DNA of 64,000 nt from Notamacropus eugenii (GCF_028372415.1 NC_092874.1:56581865-56645864), one strand, 5' to 3'; counted from the first letter of the stretch, positions 10,540 through 22,049 are shown. Notes: a model not told the origin generated them from the letters alone. A program made the numbers and translations.

Positions 10540-13500
10540 TAGCTTCTACTAACTAGAAGATGAATTTAAATGACCCAAATCCCATTTCCTTGAGAATCCC
10601 CTGAAGTTTCTAGGAGCCCTAGGACCCTTTACCAATTCCCTTTTCCTGGAAACCAAATTCTATCTCTGTAGTTATAGGTTCCAGTAGGATTCTCAGAGAT
10701 AGATATAATGTCAAGCATTCCCACCTATATGGATTTAACTGTTAGCTTGAGAGTTTGTCTGGTAGTTATAGATCCCCAAGTGGACTAAGGATAAAATACT
10801 ATGTACATGGATCCTGAACCCCAGTATAGGCTGATGTTCAGTTCAGTGCAGTTATAAGGCATAAGATCAGAGGTATTCATCCTCAACTATTTCATCATCC
10901 ATTTCTCATAGTATCATCTTTGTAAGGCATTAGTGTCAATTCTCATTCATCCTGTAAAAATACCTCTATGCTTTTGGACAGGAGTGGCCTTAGGCAAAAT
11001 GGCACCCTATTTGAAATGAATATTTGGCACCTTTGAGGTTCAATTTGCAACCACAGGGGAATGAAGGAAAAAAAGCACAGCCATATAAATAAATGATGCA
11101 ACTGGCAGCCCAGGGCATGCGATTTGGGGGATGTAGAGAGCTCCAAGAATGGGACAAAAATCCAGACTCTGCCAAAGTGGGCAGTGCAGTTGCCAAGATA
11201 TTCTAACATAGCCTGGGGATCATAGACATTAATGAGATTCAGAGGGATAAATCCTGAAGAAGACACCTAAAACCTGCAAAAGGTCATCTGTTTCCTAATG
11301 ACCCTTCATAGCAGTATCTTTGATTGTAGGAAACTGGACATCCTGCAAAGTAAATTGTGGAAGAACAATAGAAGGCCTATCTTTGGGTTGGGGAGCTACC
11401 CTAATGACCATAGAACTGTGTTCCCAAACTGTGTGCTGTGCTGAACTCACAGTGCACCATGTAATGGTGAAACTTTTGACCCAGCTACTTAATAAACTGA
11501 ACTGGGTATCTCTTTTGGACTAGGTATGCCATGAAAAAATTACTGAGACATCTGCTGAAGAAGGTGGAAAGCAGTCTTGTCTTTTCTCTTACCCACTTCC
11601 TGAGAACCTTCTTTCTCCTTATTCACATCTCACTCACAAAATACTGGCAAGCCTGATGAAACTCAGTCCTGTCCCACTACTCCATGTACCTATGACTCTT
11701 TTAGCATGCCTCATTTTAAGATAAAAGTTTGACTACATAAAGTGAGCCAGCTTGATGGGTGATAATTTATACTCAGAAAAAAATTTTTTTGTAAAAGGAT
11801 TTAATATTTCAATACTTGGATAAATCTTTGATCTCATCAATGTAAATATTCCCTCCAGTGGTGCATGTTGTAACCCTTACCTCTCTCCTCATTTGGTCTA
11901 TGTCCTGCTTTAAATCCTTTACAGGCTTTCCTCTCAACTTGTGACTTACCTTCCTCTGAGTTCTTTCCCATTTGGAGGATTTCAATAGAGTCACAGGACT
12001 CTCCATTCCCTCCAGCTCTAGTTTCATGTATAGTGAGAATATCAAGAATAATACAATCCATTTCTTCTAGTGATAGATCCATCTACTTGTTGGTCACTGG
12101 ACAAAGGTTTCATATTTAAAGTACCAAAAGCTAAGTTATGGTTTGTAGATGTTTGTAGTAGGAGGAATATCTACCATACTTCCCCTAGTTCTTTATCTTA
12201 AAATGTATTGAAACTACCCTGGAGACTTAATTTTCTCAGGCTCAGACAATTGATATCACTTTCTGGTTTTCTGGGCATAAAATGCCACAAGGAGTTCCAG
12301 CCCCATTCTGACAGGTGGGCAATTCAAAGTGAGGGGAGCTGTGCTCAGTTGAACCAATACTCTACATCCTTGTTGAATATCCTTCCCTTGCTATGGTTAG
12401 GTCACATGGTAAGTGACCTACAAGTATATAACTTCCTTTTATATTGGACCTAAACTATCAGATTATTGACCTGTGCTAGGACCAGCCCACAAAAATGTTC
12501 TGAAATTGTGCAGTTCTTCTTGTCTGCTTCCCCATTTCCAGCCACTCTGATGAAGCAAAAAAGGGCATAATAACGTGAACTTATGTTACTGAAAAACTAT
12601 TTAGGGGAGAAGCTGAGAGGCTTAGTTTTTTGGACCTATGGGTTGAAGTGGGCTGACAGGGAGGAATATAATGAATCAGTATCATCTCTTTGTCTAGATC
12701 TAGGCTGGGAATGTATATATATTTACAAGGACAGATCTCTAATAAAAAGCCGTCTACATTGTCTCGTCTTTCAAGCCTGTGAAAGAAGTAGAACCATACC
12801 CTTACCGAGTACAAATTTTGTAGAAATAGTGGAGCCTGTTGTTCCAATTTCCCCTTTGGTTACACTTACTCATAGTGCCCTGTGTTGAACCTTAGAATCT
12901 ATAGGTCAAGCCAATAAGGGTCATGCTCAGATAGATGTCAGCAAATCACAATCTTTATGCCACACACTTCATCTATGTTAACTTTTAATATGTCTAGTCA
13001 TAAAATAATAACCATATGGTCTTATTATGAGCTATCTCTGGCTTCTCAGTGCCCTTGTTTGTGACTGAAATCTGTTTCTAGTGTTTATTGAGCCAAAGGT
13101 TCTCTTTATTCTGCATTTGAAAGTAAAATCTTGGATAGAATACACACTTCCTGGTGATAGGGAAGATGTTCCTATTCACACTGGTGCCATTATTTTTGGA
13201 TTATGTTTCTCAGCATTGAATTTTTCTAAGTAATATATTTTAATTTTCTTATACCTAACTTTCATAAGCCTTATTTTTGAGGCCAAGGATCTAATTCCAC
13301 CTTGATTTGTTTATCACTCTTATGCATTGGTTTCCTGTACACACAGCTTCATTTGATTATGAAAAGTCTAAACAGGTTACTTCTTAGAAACAGGTGCTAG
13401 CACACCCAATCCTTTGAGCTACATGGGGAAGCCTACTAGCCTTGCACAACAGACTAGCTACGTGTATTTACATATAATGTTCAATTATGTTTTGCCACTT

Positions 13501-13725
13501 ATTTTATCATGTTCCTTAAGTATCATTATGCAACATAAGTTCCATTCTCAAATAAAATAGTATGATCTTTCCATTTGAGGAACATTTTCTTGTCTTAAAC
13601 TCCATATCATAAGAAGATAAGTAAAGGAAATTAACCTATTAGGAACTAAATTTTCAATGAATTTCTACAAATGGAAATTCTGTTTTTCATGGATATTGAC
13701 TGTGATTTAGGACAAATATACCATG
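10540..13725. other. Unassigned region, possible decayed LTR or LINE sequence
   Basis: No coding gene is supported; open frames here (up to 107 aa) have no domains. 12,690-12,750 has a TATA-like run followed by AATAAA about 25 bp later. That would fit an LTR, but I found no terminal repeats or retroviral frames. Confidence 0.35.
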
Positions 13726-13729
13726 ATCT

Positions 13730-15337
13730 ACATAAAAGTTGAATTCTTGTAAGGTTGTCTACAAAACAACTAAATCATATTTTAAAATATCTTTGGCTGG
13801 TAGTGATAATATGTGTGACTCTTGGCAGGACATGTTACTGTAAGTTGCATCTTGAGGTCCTTTGCTCTTTAGAACACATCCTATTCTCTCCTATGGTTTC
13901 TAGTGGATTCAGAACAGTCCAGTGTTATTTGGATTTCCTTTCTTTTATATTTAAAGGTGTTCCTCCACATTTCTTTCAGAATTTTTTGTTTGTCATTGGA
14001 ATTGATAGGCATAACTATGATGAATCTTGGAGTCTGCAGCATAAGATTCTTTCTAGAAGTAGCCTGAGGATTCTTTCAATGAGCCCTTTGTTTTCTGCGT
14101 TCAGAGGATTTGGCCAGTTTATTTATGCTGTTATTATATTATTATAGTATTATTATCAGTAATATTATCGGGTGTTTTGGCTTGTGTTCTGCTGGGGTAC
14201 CTATAATCTTCAGGTTGCCTCCTGATATCAACAGGTTTTTCTTGGATGGAGATCATGTTTTCTTATGACTATTGCTTTTTGTTTTTTCTTCTTCTAGATT
14301 GTTCTTCTCTTCTGGGTATTTACATTGATGATGAGTTATTCTTTATTTTCTTTCTTTAGGAGATGGGCCACTGTGGAGGCACATTTTTCTATTCTGACAG
14401 TTATTTCTGCTTTGTAGGCCATACATTTTGCCTCATAGTTTGTATTTCCCTTTTAAACCATTCAGAAACACCTTACTGTAGTTCTTTGCTTTCTTATGAA
14501 TCTACAGGGTCCACTGCCTCGTCAGATATTGATCCATTTTCCTCTGCTTTGCAACGTTTATTCCCAGATATTTGGATTTGTTTAGCTGATCTGGAGGCCA
14601 TATCCTCACCTATTGTTAATATCTCCACTTTTGGTTTATTTGCTTATGTTCAAGGTTTTTAACTGAGTTTTTTTCTAAGATCTTTAGTCATTTTGGCCTT
14701 TTAGTTTTATATTTTTCTATTGTTCTTTTAAAAAAAAATTTTCTCCTTTGATAGTGCTTTTCAGAGGGTCTGGACCTCAAAACTGTCTTGTTCTCCTTCC
14801 GTATTAGGTATTTCATATTTTGGTAGCCTCAATCTCTGCTATTGCGGGCAGAGAACTAGCCCCAGGTAGATGCCAGTCCCTCTTCCCATATCATTATGGG
14901 AAGATGATACAATCGCACTTACTGACATCCTGCTTAAGTTTCCCGTGGTCCTCAGTTCTCTGGTTGAGCTCTGTCACGGCACAGAGGGCTGTGATACCAG
15001 TGTCCCAGCCAGATTAAGCTTCTGTGTTTTAGTTTTCTATCTCACTGGGAGGGGAGGTGGGGGAAAGGAACAGGGAAAAGTTGAGTTTCATTGTAAGGTT
15101 GGCTTATATAGTCCTGCCTGAGGATGGTAGGTGATGGGGATTGTGATGCTGAATGAGCACCTTAGAAGTCAGGGATTAGCTTTCTCAGGTGTTCATCACT
15201 TTTACCTAGACCATGGAGATAGCTGGAATTTCTTCTTTTCTTGTGCATAATTCCTATTTTGTAGAAGTCTGAGGTGTTATAAGGATTAAGGAATGTATCT
15301 AGTACTCCATCTTGGCCATATTACCTGGAAGTCCTTA
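13730..15337 (-). mobile_element. Ancient L1/HAL1 5' half (5'UTR and ORF1 remnant)
   Basis: The right edge is the complement of an L1 5' end ('ggacttccaggtaatatgg', then 'ccaagatggagtac', a YY1-like motif). The 5'UTR and a decayed ORF1 follow leftwards. It aligns segment by segment with the other ancient minus-strand L1 at 48,412-51,142. Shared strings include 'ccatggtct' in the 5'UTR, and 'gcatcttgag' with 'agaacaca' near the ORF1 region. The left limit is not clear. Plus-strand open frames of 130 and 99 aa here are antisense shadows. Confidence 0.65.
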
Positions 15338-15461
15338 ATATCCCTTCTTCAGATATTTATTAGTTATGATGAAACATCCTGGACTCCATTCACATATTTA
15401 AAAATATCATTTTTTTTAATCTCTGAAGAATTTTAAAAATTGATTTAGAATTGAAAAAGAC

Positions 15462-16493
15462 CTCAAGGAGTGGATTCTGGGAAGATAGTGGAGTAGGTCA
15501 GAAAATTCCAAGCTCCCAGATTTTCCCTCACAAAAGAAATGAAATGGAGCCTCAAGGCAAACTTAGAGCATGAAAAATAAATGAGTAGGGACAGAACTGG
15601 AGAAGATCTGAAGAAAAGTTCAAAGCCAGGTTTGGTCCATGTTAAGAGCAAACACCTCCAGGCTAGGTCCTAGGTCCACTTAAATAAAGAGCAGCAAACC
15701 CTGGGATTAGCTGGGTTGGGAGGCTGCCTCTGCCCCAGCTGTGGGAACTTTCCCCCCCAGAGCAGTGAGGAGTGTTGAGTGTCTGAGCTCAGGGGAGATA
15801 GAAGGAACCTCTGCTGACAAGGAATGACAGATCCAGTTGTGCTGCAGAGATGTAGTGGGGGCCAGAAGGAACCAGCACATGTCCAGTGAGTACAGAAGCA
15901 GTAGGGCAGAGCTGGCTGTGGGCACTGACAGGAGACTGGAGGTCTTGGTTCCAGGTCCAGGACAGAGAGGGGAACTGAAGGAAGATATGAGGACAGAGGC
16001 ACAATCCCCCAGCCCCAGATTAGAGGTGATTATAAAAATTAAGCTACTACAAATTTTAAAAAAAAATGAATAGGAAAAGGAGAAAGAATCCAACCAGAGA
16101 CAGTTACTATGGGAATAGAGAAGATTGGGGCTTGTCTTCAGAGGGGAATATTGAAGCAAAGAAACCCTCTTCTACCCTAAAGGATAATATCAAATAGACA
16201 CCTGCTCAAAAAAAAATCATAGAAAAACTCACAGAAGACTTAAAAAATTGAGTGAGAGAGATTGAGGAAAAACTAAAAAACAATCCAAGAAAAACAAGAA
16301 GATTATGAAACACAAGCCAGCTATTTAGAAAAGGAGATCCAGAATCTTAAGGAACAAAATGACTCCTTCAAAATAAGAAGTGGGCAAATGGGAGCCAGTG
16401 AAATAATAAGTGATCAAGAAATAATAAAACAAAATACAAAGCATAAAAAAACAGAAGAGAATATGAAACATCTCATAAGAAAAACAACTGATC
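15462..16493 (+). mobile_element. Ancient L1, 5' part, interrupted by a HAL1
   Basis: It begins with an L1-type 5' end ('gggaagatagtggagtagg'), then about 600 bp of 5'UTR, then an ORF1 start at 16,066 (ATG AAT AGG...). The ORF1 remnant reaches 16,493, where the younger HAL1 is inserted. The reading frame is broken at several places. It continues at 19,256. Its 5' end lies only about 125 bp from the 5' end of the opposed L1 at 13,730-15,337. Confidence 0.75.
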
Positions 16494-16503
16494 AGGGCGG
16501 ACC

Positions 16504-16512
16504 CAAGATGGC
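16504..16512 (+). promoter_or_regulatory. YY1-like motif at HAL1 5' end
   Basis: 'caagatggc' lies about 10 bp inside the element. Human L1 has a YY1 site at the same relative place that sets the transcription start. The equivalent role here is inferred. Confidence 0.5.
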
Positions 16513-17167
16513 AGAGTAGAAAGACACACATATGCTAGCTCCGAACCCACAGTCCATAAAATATCTGTAAAAAAGAACTCCCAACAAATTCTGGAGCAGC
16601 AGAAGTCACAGAACAACGGAGTGGAGGAGATTTCTGTTCCAGAGAGCCCTGAAAACCTCTCGCAAAAGGTCTGTTGTGCCTCGGACCCAGAGCCGAGCCC
16701 AGCCCTGCCTTGGCCGCGCAGCACTGAGAGGAGTGGATCTGAGCGGGTTCAGGGACAGAATCTCTAGCAGCCGCGTGGGTCCCTCCACCCACGGGCCCCA
16801 AAGGTTGGTGAGAGGGTCTTCTTGGCTTGCCGAGAGGGGAGTGGGGTGCCCCCATAATTCAGGTCCCCTCGGGAGGCAGAAGCAGAGGTGGGAGCAGACC
16901 TGGGCTCCCCAAGCAAGCAGGAGCCTGGATCCATTGTTGAAGGTCTCTGCATAAACCCCCTGAGGGTACTGAGCCCTGTGTGATGGCCCTGTCCCCACCC
17001 AAGCAGCTTAAATTAATCTCACACTGAATAGCAGCCCCACCCCCACCGAAAGCCCTGAGGCTGGGAAGCAGCATTTGAATCTCAGACCCCAAAGCGTTGG
17101 CTGGGCAGATCTGGAGGCAAGGTGGGTGTCAAGAGAATATTCAGAAGTCAAGTCATTGGCTGGGAAA

Positions 17168-18257
17168 ATGCCCAGAAAAGGGAAAAAAAAATAAGACTAT
17201 AGGAGGTTACTTTCTTGGTGAACAGGTATTTCCTCCCTTCCTTTCTGATGAGGAAGAACAATGCTTACCATCAGGCAAAGACACAGAAGTCAAGGCTTCT
17301 GTATCCCAGCCCACCCAATGGGCTCAGGCCATGGAAGAGCTCAAAAAAGATTTTGAAAATCAGGTTAGAGGGGTGGAGGAAAAACTGGGAAGAGAGATGA
17401 GAGAGATGAAAGAAAAGCATGAAAAGCAGGTCAACACCCTGCTAAAGGAGACCCAAAAAAATGCTGAAGAAAATAACAACCTGAAAAATAGGCTAACTCA
17501 ACTGGCAAAAGAGGTTCAAAAAGCCAATGAGGAGAAGAATGCTTTCAAAAGCAGAATTAGCCAAATGGAAAAGGAGGTTCAAAAGCTCACTGAAGAAAAT
17601 GGTTCTTTCAAAATTAGAATGGAACAGATGGAGGCCAATGACTTTATGAGAAACCAAGAAATCACAAAACAAAACCAAAAGAGTGAAAAAATGGAAGATA
17701 ATGTGAAATATCTCATTGGAAAAACAACTGGCCTGGAAAATAGATCCAAGAGAGACAATTTAAAAATTATGGGACTACCTGAAAGCCATGATCAAAAAAA
17801 GAGCCTAGACATCATCTTTCATGAAATTATCAAGGAAAACTGCCCTGATATTTTAGAACCAGAGGGCAAAATAAGTATTCAAGGAATCCACAGATCACCA
17901 CCTGAAAAAGATCCAAAAAGAGAAACTCCTAGGAACATTGTGGCCAAATTCCAGAGTTCCCAGGTCAAGGAGAAAATATTGCAAGCAGCTAGAAAGAAAT
18001 AATTCAAGTATTGTGGAAATACAATCAGGATAACACAAGATCTAGCAGCTTCTACATTAAGGGATTGAAGGGCATGGAATAGGATATTCCAGAAGTCAAA
18101 GGAACTAGGACTAAAACCAAGAATCACCTACCCAGCAAAACTGAGTATAATACTTCAGGGGAAAAATTGGTCTTTCAATGAAATAGAGGACTTTCAAGCA
18201 TTCTTGATGAAAAGACCAGAGCTGAAAAGAAAATTTGACTTTCAAACACAAGAATGA
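17168..18257 (+). pseudogene. HAL1 ORF1 (L1 ORF1p-type RNA-binding protein), disrupted
   Basis: The canonical ATG is at 17,168 (M-P-R-K-G-K), by comparison with the other copies. One extra A in the A-run at about 17,181-17,189 shifts the frame right after the start, so the long open frame runs in another phase from upstream and has no ATG. Downstream, residues form a coiled coil with two 21-residue units ('TQLAKEVQKANEEKNAFKS' and 'ISQMEKEVQKLTEENGSFK'), then the ORF1p RRM ('LKIMGLPESH') and the C-terminal domain. In-frame stops occur at 18,000-18,002 (TAA where the other copy has CAA, Gln) and 18,066-18,068 (TGA). The natural end is TGA at 18,255. ORF1p is a trimeric nucleic-acid chaperone packaging L1 RNA; this copy cannot make it. 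Confidence 0.88.
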
Positions 18258-19161
18258 AGAGAAGCATGAAAAGGTAAACAGCAAAGAGAAGTCATAAGGG
18301 ACTTACTAAAGTTGAACTGTTTACATTCCTACATAGAAATACATTATTTGTAACTCTTGAAACTTTTCAGTATCTGGGTACTGGATGGGATTATGCACAC
18401 ACACACGCACATGCACACACACATAGAGACAGTGCACAGAGTGAATTGAAGAGGATGGGATCATATCTTAAAAAAATGAAATTAAGGGGTGAGAGAGAAA
18501 TATATTGGGAGGAGAAAGGGAGAAATGGAATGGGGTAAATTATCTCTCATAAAAGAGGCAAGCAAAAGACTTATTAGTGGAGGGAAAAAGAGGGGAGGTG
18601 AGAGAAAAACATGAAGTTTACTCTCATCACATTCCACTAAAGGAAGGAATAAAATGCACACTCATTTTGGTATGAAAACCTATCTGACAATACAGGAAAG
18701 TGGGGGATAAGGGGATAAGCAGGGTGGGGGGGATGATGGAAGGGAGGGCATGGGGAGGAGGGAGCAATCTGAGGTCAACACTCATGGGGAGGGACAGGAT
18801 CAAAAGAGAGAATAGAAGCAATGGGGGACAGGATAGGATGGAGGGAAATATAGTTAGTCTTACACAACATGACTATTATGGAAGTCATTTGCAAAACTAC
18901 ACAGATATGGCCTATATTGAATTGCTTGCCTTTCAAAGGGAAGGGGTGGGGAGGGAGGGAGGAAGAGAAGTTGGAACTCAAAGTTTTAGGAACAACTGTC
19001 GAGTACTGGTTTTGCTACTAGGAAACAAGAAATACAGGTAAAGGGGTATAGAAAGTTATTTGGCCCTACAGGACAAAAGAGAAGTTGGAGACAAGGGCAG
19101 AGAGGGATGATAGAAGAGAGGGCAGATTGGTGATAAGGGCAATTAGAATGCTCGGTGTTTT

Positions 19162-19187
19162 GGGGTGGGGGGAGGGGACAAAAGGGG
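19162..19187 (+). other. G-quadruplex-forming motif in HAL1 3' region
   Basis: Four G-runs (4, 6, 4 and 4 G) are separated by loops of 1, 1 and 6 bases, about 70 bp before the tail. The same motif is present as C-runs at 45,692-45,717 in the minus-strand HAL1. A comparable motif lies in the full-length L1 at 45,193-45,231. Confidence 0.8.
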
Positions 19188-19255
19188 AGAAAATTTGGAA
19201 CTCAAAATTTTTTGAAAATGAATGTTAAAAGTTAAATAAAAAAGAAATTAAAAAA

Positions 19256-19440
19256 AAGAAAAACAACTGATCTGGAGAGCAGATCAAGAATAATTGGACC
19301 ACCTGAAAGCTATGATAAAAAAAAAAATCTTGATATAATCACAAGAAATAAGTAAAGAAAATTAGCCTGAAGCATTGGAACAAGAGAGGAAAGTAGAAAT
19401 AGAAAAAATCCACCAATTGTCACCTGAAAGAGTATTTAAG
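19256..19440 (+). mobile_element. Ancient L1, continuation of ORF1 remnant
   Basis: After the second copy of the target-site duplication the host L1 resumes with ORF1 sequence ('tggagagcagatcaag', 'ggaccacctgaaagctatga'). It ends abruptly near 19,440 within the RRM region, so the host element is 3'-truncated or deleted. Confidence 0.8.
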
Positions 19441-19499
19441 TTTCAATATTTAAGTTTAAAATATTTTTTCTTATTGTGTATTTAAGTTTCAGTAATGAA

Positions 19500-20265
19500 A
19501 AAAAGATCTTCAAAAAAGGACCTGAGAGGCCATCTAGTGCTACCTTTTTATTTTAGAGTTAAGGAGATCCAGGGGAGTTTAAGTGATCTGACCAAGGTCA
19601 CACAGGTTGTAAGCATCAAATAGATTTGAACCCAAGTTCAAATATTTCATATCATAAGCAAATAAGTAAAAGGAAAAACAAAACCTAAGAAATTAAATAG
19701 TTGATAGGCTATAAAGTCTATTCTAATCAAAATAGACTACTAGATCCTGAGCGTACATAACATTCTATCTCCTACCTCCATGAGTTTGCATGGGTGGTCC
19801 CCAATAGAATGTACCCTCTCTACCCCTCTGTTATAGAATACGTAGCTTTGTGCCAAGACTTCAGCCCCACTATATGGAGCTATAAGGAACCCCAGTTACT
19901 TGTGGTCTCTCCCTATTGACCTCTTGAAATTATTTTATATCTAATATACATTTATTTAATCATAGGCATTTTGTTTTCCCCTTCCCCAATACAACTAGAA
20001 TACTTTCTGTGATGCCAGGGACTGTGTTTGCACTGAGACATAGCACATGCCTTGGACATCATAGGAGCTTACTAAATATTTCTAAAGTTGAATCATGCAG
20101 GTGTGTGATAGTCAAGTTATTTAACCTCTTAAAGTCTTAGTTTCTTTGCTTGTAAAATGAGGATTATGATATTTGCAATACAGTTCAGCAAAAATTCATT
20201 TATTGTTCACTATCTCACTTGGCCATTGTATGGAAAGTGCTTTGAAAACCTTAAAGTCCTACATA
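19500..20265 (+). repeat. MIR/L2-type debris
   Basis: 19,520-19,640 has 'accaaggtcacacagg'-type MIR/L2 sequence. 19,980-20,100 resembles an L2 tail ('gacatagcacatgcctt', 'ggagcttactaaatatt'). 20,095-20,265 is a MIR with 'agtcaagttatttaacctct' and 'cttgtaaaatgaggatt'. Confidence 0.55.
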
Positions 20266-21095
20266 AATGTGATTTAAAAAAATTGTACCAACAAAGGAAA
20301 AGGCTGGAGATCTCACAAGATAAGAGCCAAATCCTATATTAAAATAACACTTGGGTTATCTTTATTTATCTAGAGGATTAGTTATTAGAGAGGGAAGCAG
20401 ATGAAATTATTGAAGCAGATTCTCCCTAATGCTAAGTTCCTAAGTATACTATAATGGTAATTGAACTCTGGTGGCTTAGAATAATTAATGTTCTTTTCCA
20501 AGCCTTATAATTTTGGTGTGATTTAGAAGACACTGGGAATACTAGATCATGAGGTGTATTGTACAATTTTAGTCACTTCCAGCTGCACTATAATACCTCC
20601 CAGGTCTGGACTCTATGCTCATTTACTTCATTGGCACACACCACCATCCTAGGATCTAATGTTAGATTGATTTTCACCCTACAAATCACCAATCCTAGCA
20701 CACTTCCATTATCTACTTTATCTTCTACTGTATTGTAGAAGAAAGATTTGTAAAACATTGTAGATGAAGCACACTACAAATGCATGCTCTCAGTGTTTAA
20801 CTTGCTCAGTAATAATTTCATTTATCTCTTCTTGATTTATTCAGTCAACCAACAAGCACTGATTAGATTGCTATAGTCTCCAAGGAACTCTCCTACAACT
20901 TTTTGATGACTATGGAAAGAATATATATTGCTTATTTGTGGTACATATGTGAATTTTGGTTTTTCATCCTGAGATAAAGAGGGGGATCATGTCACACATG
21001 GAGACACTCTTAACTTTGAGCCAAGAGTCAGTCTTGCCCAAAGAAGCAGAAAAAAAAAATTGAAACAAAACAATCAGGAATAGAGTTCCTCCTGC
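20265..21095. other. Unassigned sequence
   Basis: No gene or nameable repeat was seen. Confidence 0.4.
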
Positions 21096-21098
21096 AGC

Positions 21099-21542
21099 TT
21101 AAAGAAAACTGAGCTCAGATAAGACCAATTGAGCAGTCAAGTGAAGGTTTTTTAAGGATGCAGAGACATAGGTATATTTATAAGCATCAGGGAAGCAGCA
21201 TATAAGATGAGATTGAAGGTTATAGATAAAGTGTTTACCACAGAGGAGGCAATCTGCCGGACAATGGGGCGAGATAGGATCCAGAATCTTTGCAGAAGGG
21301 GTTACCTTGGCAAATAGAAGGGCTGCTTTTCCATGAGACCCAAGGGTGAAGGAGTAGATAATGGTAGATGATGACTGAATAATATGAGGTGAGGACAAGG
21401 GAAGAGAAGGGAATTTTTGGTGAATGGTGTCCACTTTTTCAGTGAAGTATGAGATGAGGACCTCAGCTGATAGAGTGGCGTTAGGTGCCACAGTGGGTGT
21501 GGTTGACTGATAACTAGCTTTATCTTCCAATAAAATTTCCAT
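21099..21542 (-). pseudogene. CR1/L2-type LINE ORF2 fragment (N-terminal part of reverse transcriptase)
   Basis: A 147-codon open frame begins at an ATG at 21,542. It reads like the segment just before and into the RT domain of CR1/L2-clade LINEs. There is an acidic/hydrophobic 'VLISYFTEKVDTIHQKFPS' block, then 'AKILDPISPHCP' (cf. the 'CPLDPIPS' block) and 'FPDAYKYTYVSASLKNLHL' (cf. 'FPSxxKxAxVxPLLKKPxLD'). No catalytic motif is included and no flanking LINE sequence was recognised. Survival of an open frame in such an old family is unusual but may be chance. The family call is from memory of the motif order, not a search. Confidence 0.55.
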
Positions 21543-22049
21543 TTTTAAAAGTGATGTTTGCTAGCCCAAAGGGCTAAATTTGTTTCTGTAGAATTTCTGG
21601 AAGTGTGACAGACTGGTTGGGAAAGTTTAAGGGATGAGGAATGTTTTCAACTCTCTTGTTCTGCATAAAAGTCAAGCATGGCCCTTGTGTTAGATAAGGA
21701 AGCTCTGGAAGGTTGTAAGCTAGAAATTTAGAAAATCTAAGTTCTAATCCTGGTTCTGCTGTTTGGGCTCAGTTTGGGCTCAAGTTTTTTGACTTGAAGT
21801 CCAGTGCTCTTTCTTCTAGATCAAACTGCAGAATATAATTGTTTCTAGTACTGTCTATATTGGGTCAGCATTTTTTTTTTGACCATCATTGAAAAATACA
21901 TTTTTTTTTTAAAGTATGAAAAATTTTGATGCATGAAAAAAATTCAGAAGAAATTTATTGATCAAAATTTAAGAAACTACTCTAGATTCACATAAGCTAT
22001 TATTGCTTTAAACTCAAGCCTTTTTCATACCTCATGAATGCCACTCAGA

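Larger units (their letters stand above)
16494..19255 (+). mobile_element. HAL1 (half-L1) retrotransposon, copy 1
   Basis: The element is about 2.76 kb with a 5'UTR (16,494-17,167), a broken ORF1 (17,168-18,257), a long purine-rich 3' region and an A-rich tail. No ORF2 is present. It is flanked by a perfect 17-bp target-site duplication, 'aagaaaaacaactgatc', at 16,477-16,493 and 19,256-19,272, so it is a single insertion into the ORF1 of an older L1. HAL1 elements are known in mammals as ORF1-only L1 derivatives that need L1 ORF2p in trans. In a ~370-bp stretch aligned by eye it is about 95-97% identical to the minus-strand copy at 45,629-48,396. Confidence 0.9.

Noticed and set aside
12690-12900. 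TATA-like run with nearby AATAAA as an LTR
   Set aside because: No terminal dinucleotides, duplication, primer-binding site or retroviral frame could be found; left as unassigned.
13755-14662. 130-aa and 99-aa plus-strand frames
   Set aside because: They lie antisense within an ancient minus-strand L1 5' half.
15670-16159. Pro/Leu/Ser-rich minus-strand frames of 110 and 150 aa
   Set aside because: Antisense of the ancient L1 5'UTR and ORF1 start; no conserved domain and overlapping frames conflict.
17097-17167. Upstream extension of HAL1 ORF1 before the canonical ATG
   Set aside because: It starts at TTG, is in the wrong phase for the family's N-terminus, and exists only because of a one-base insertion after the true ATG at 17,168.
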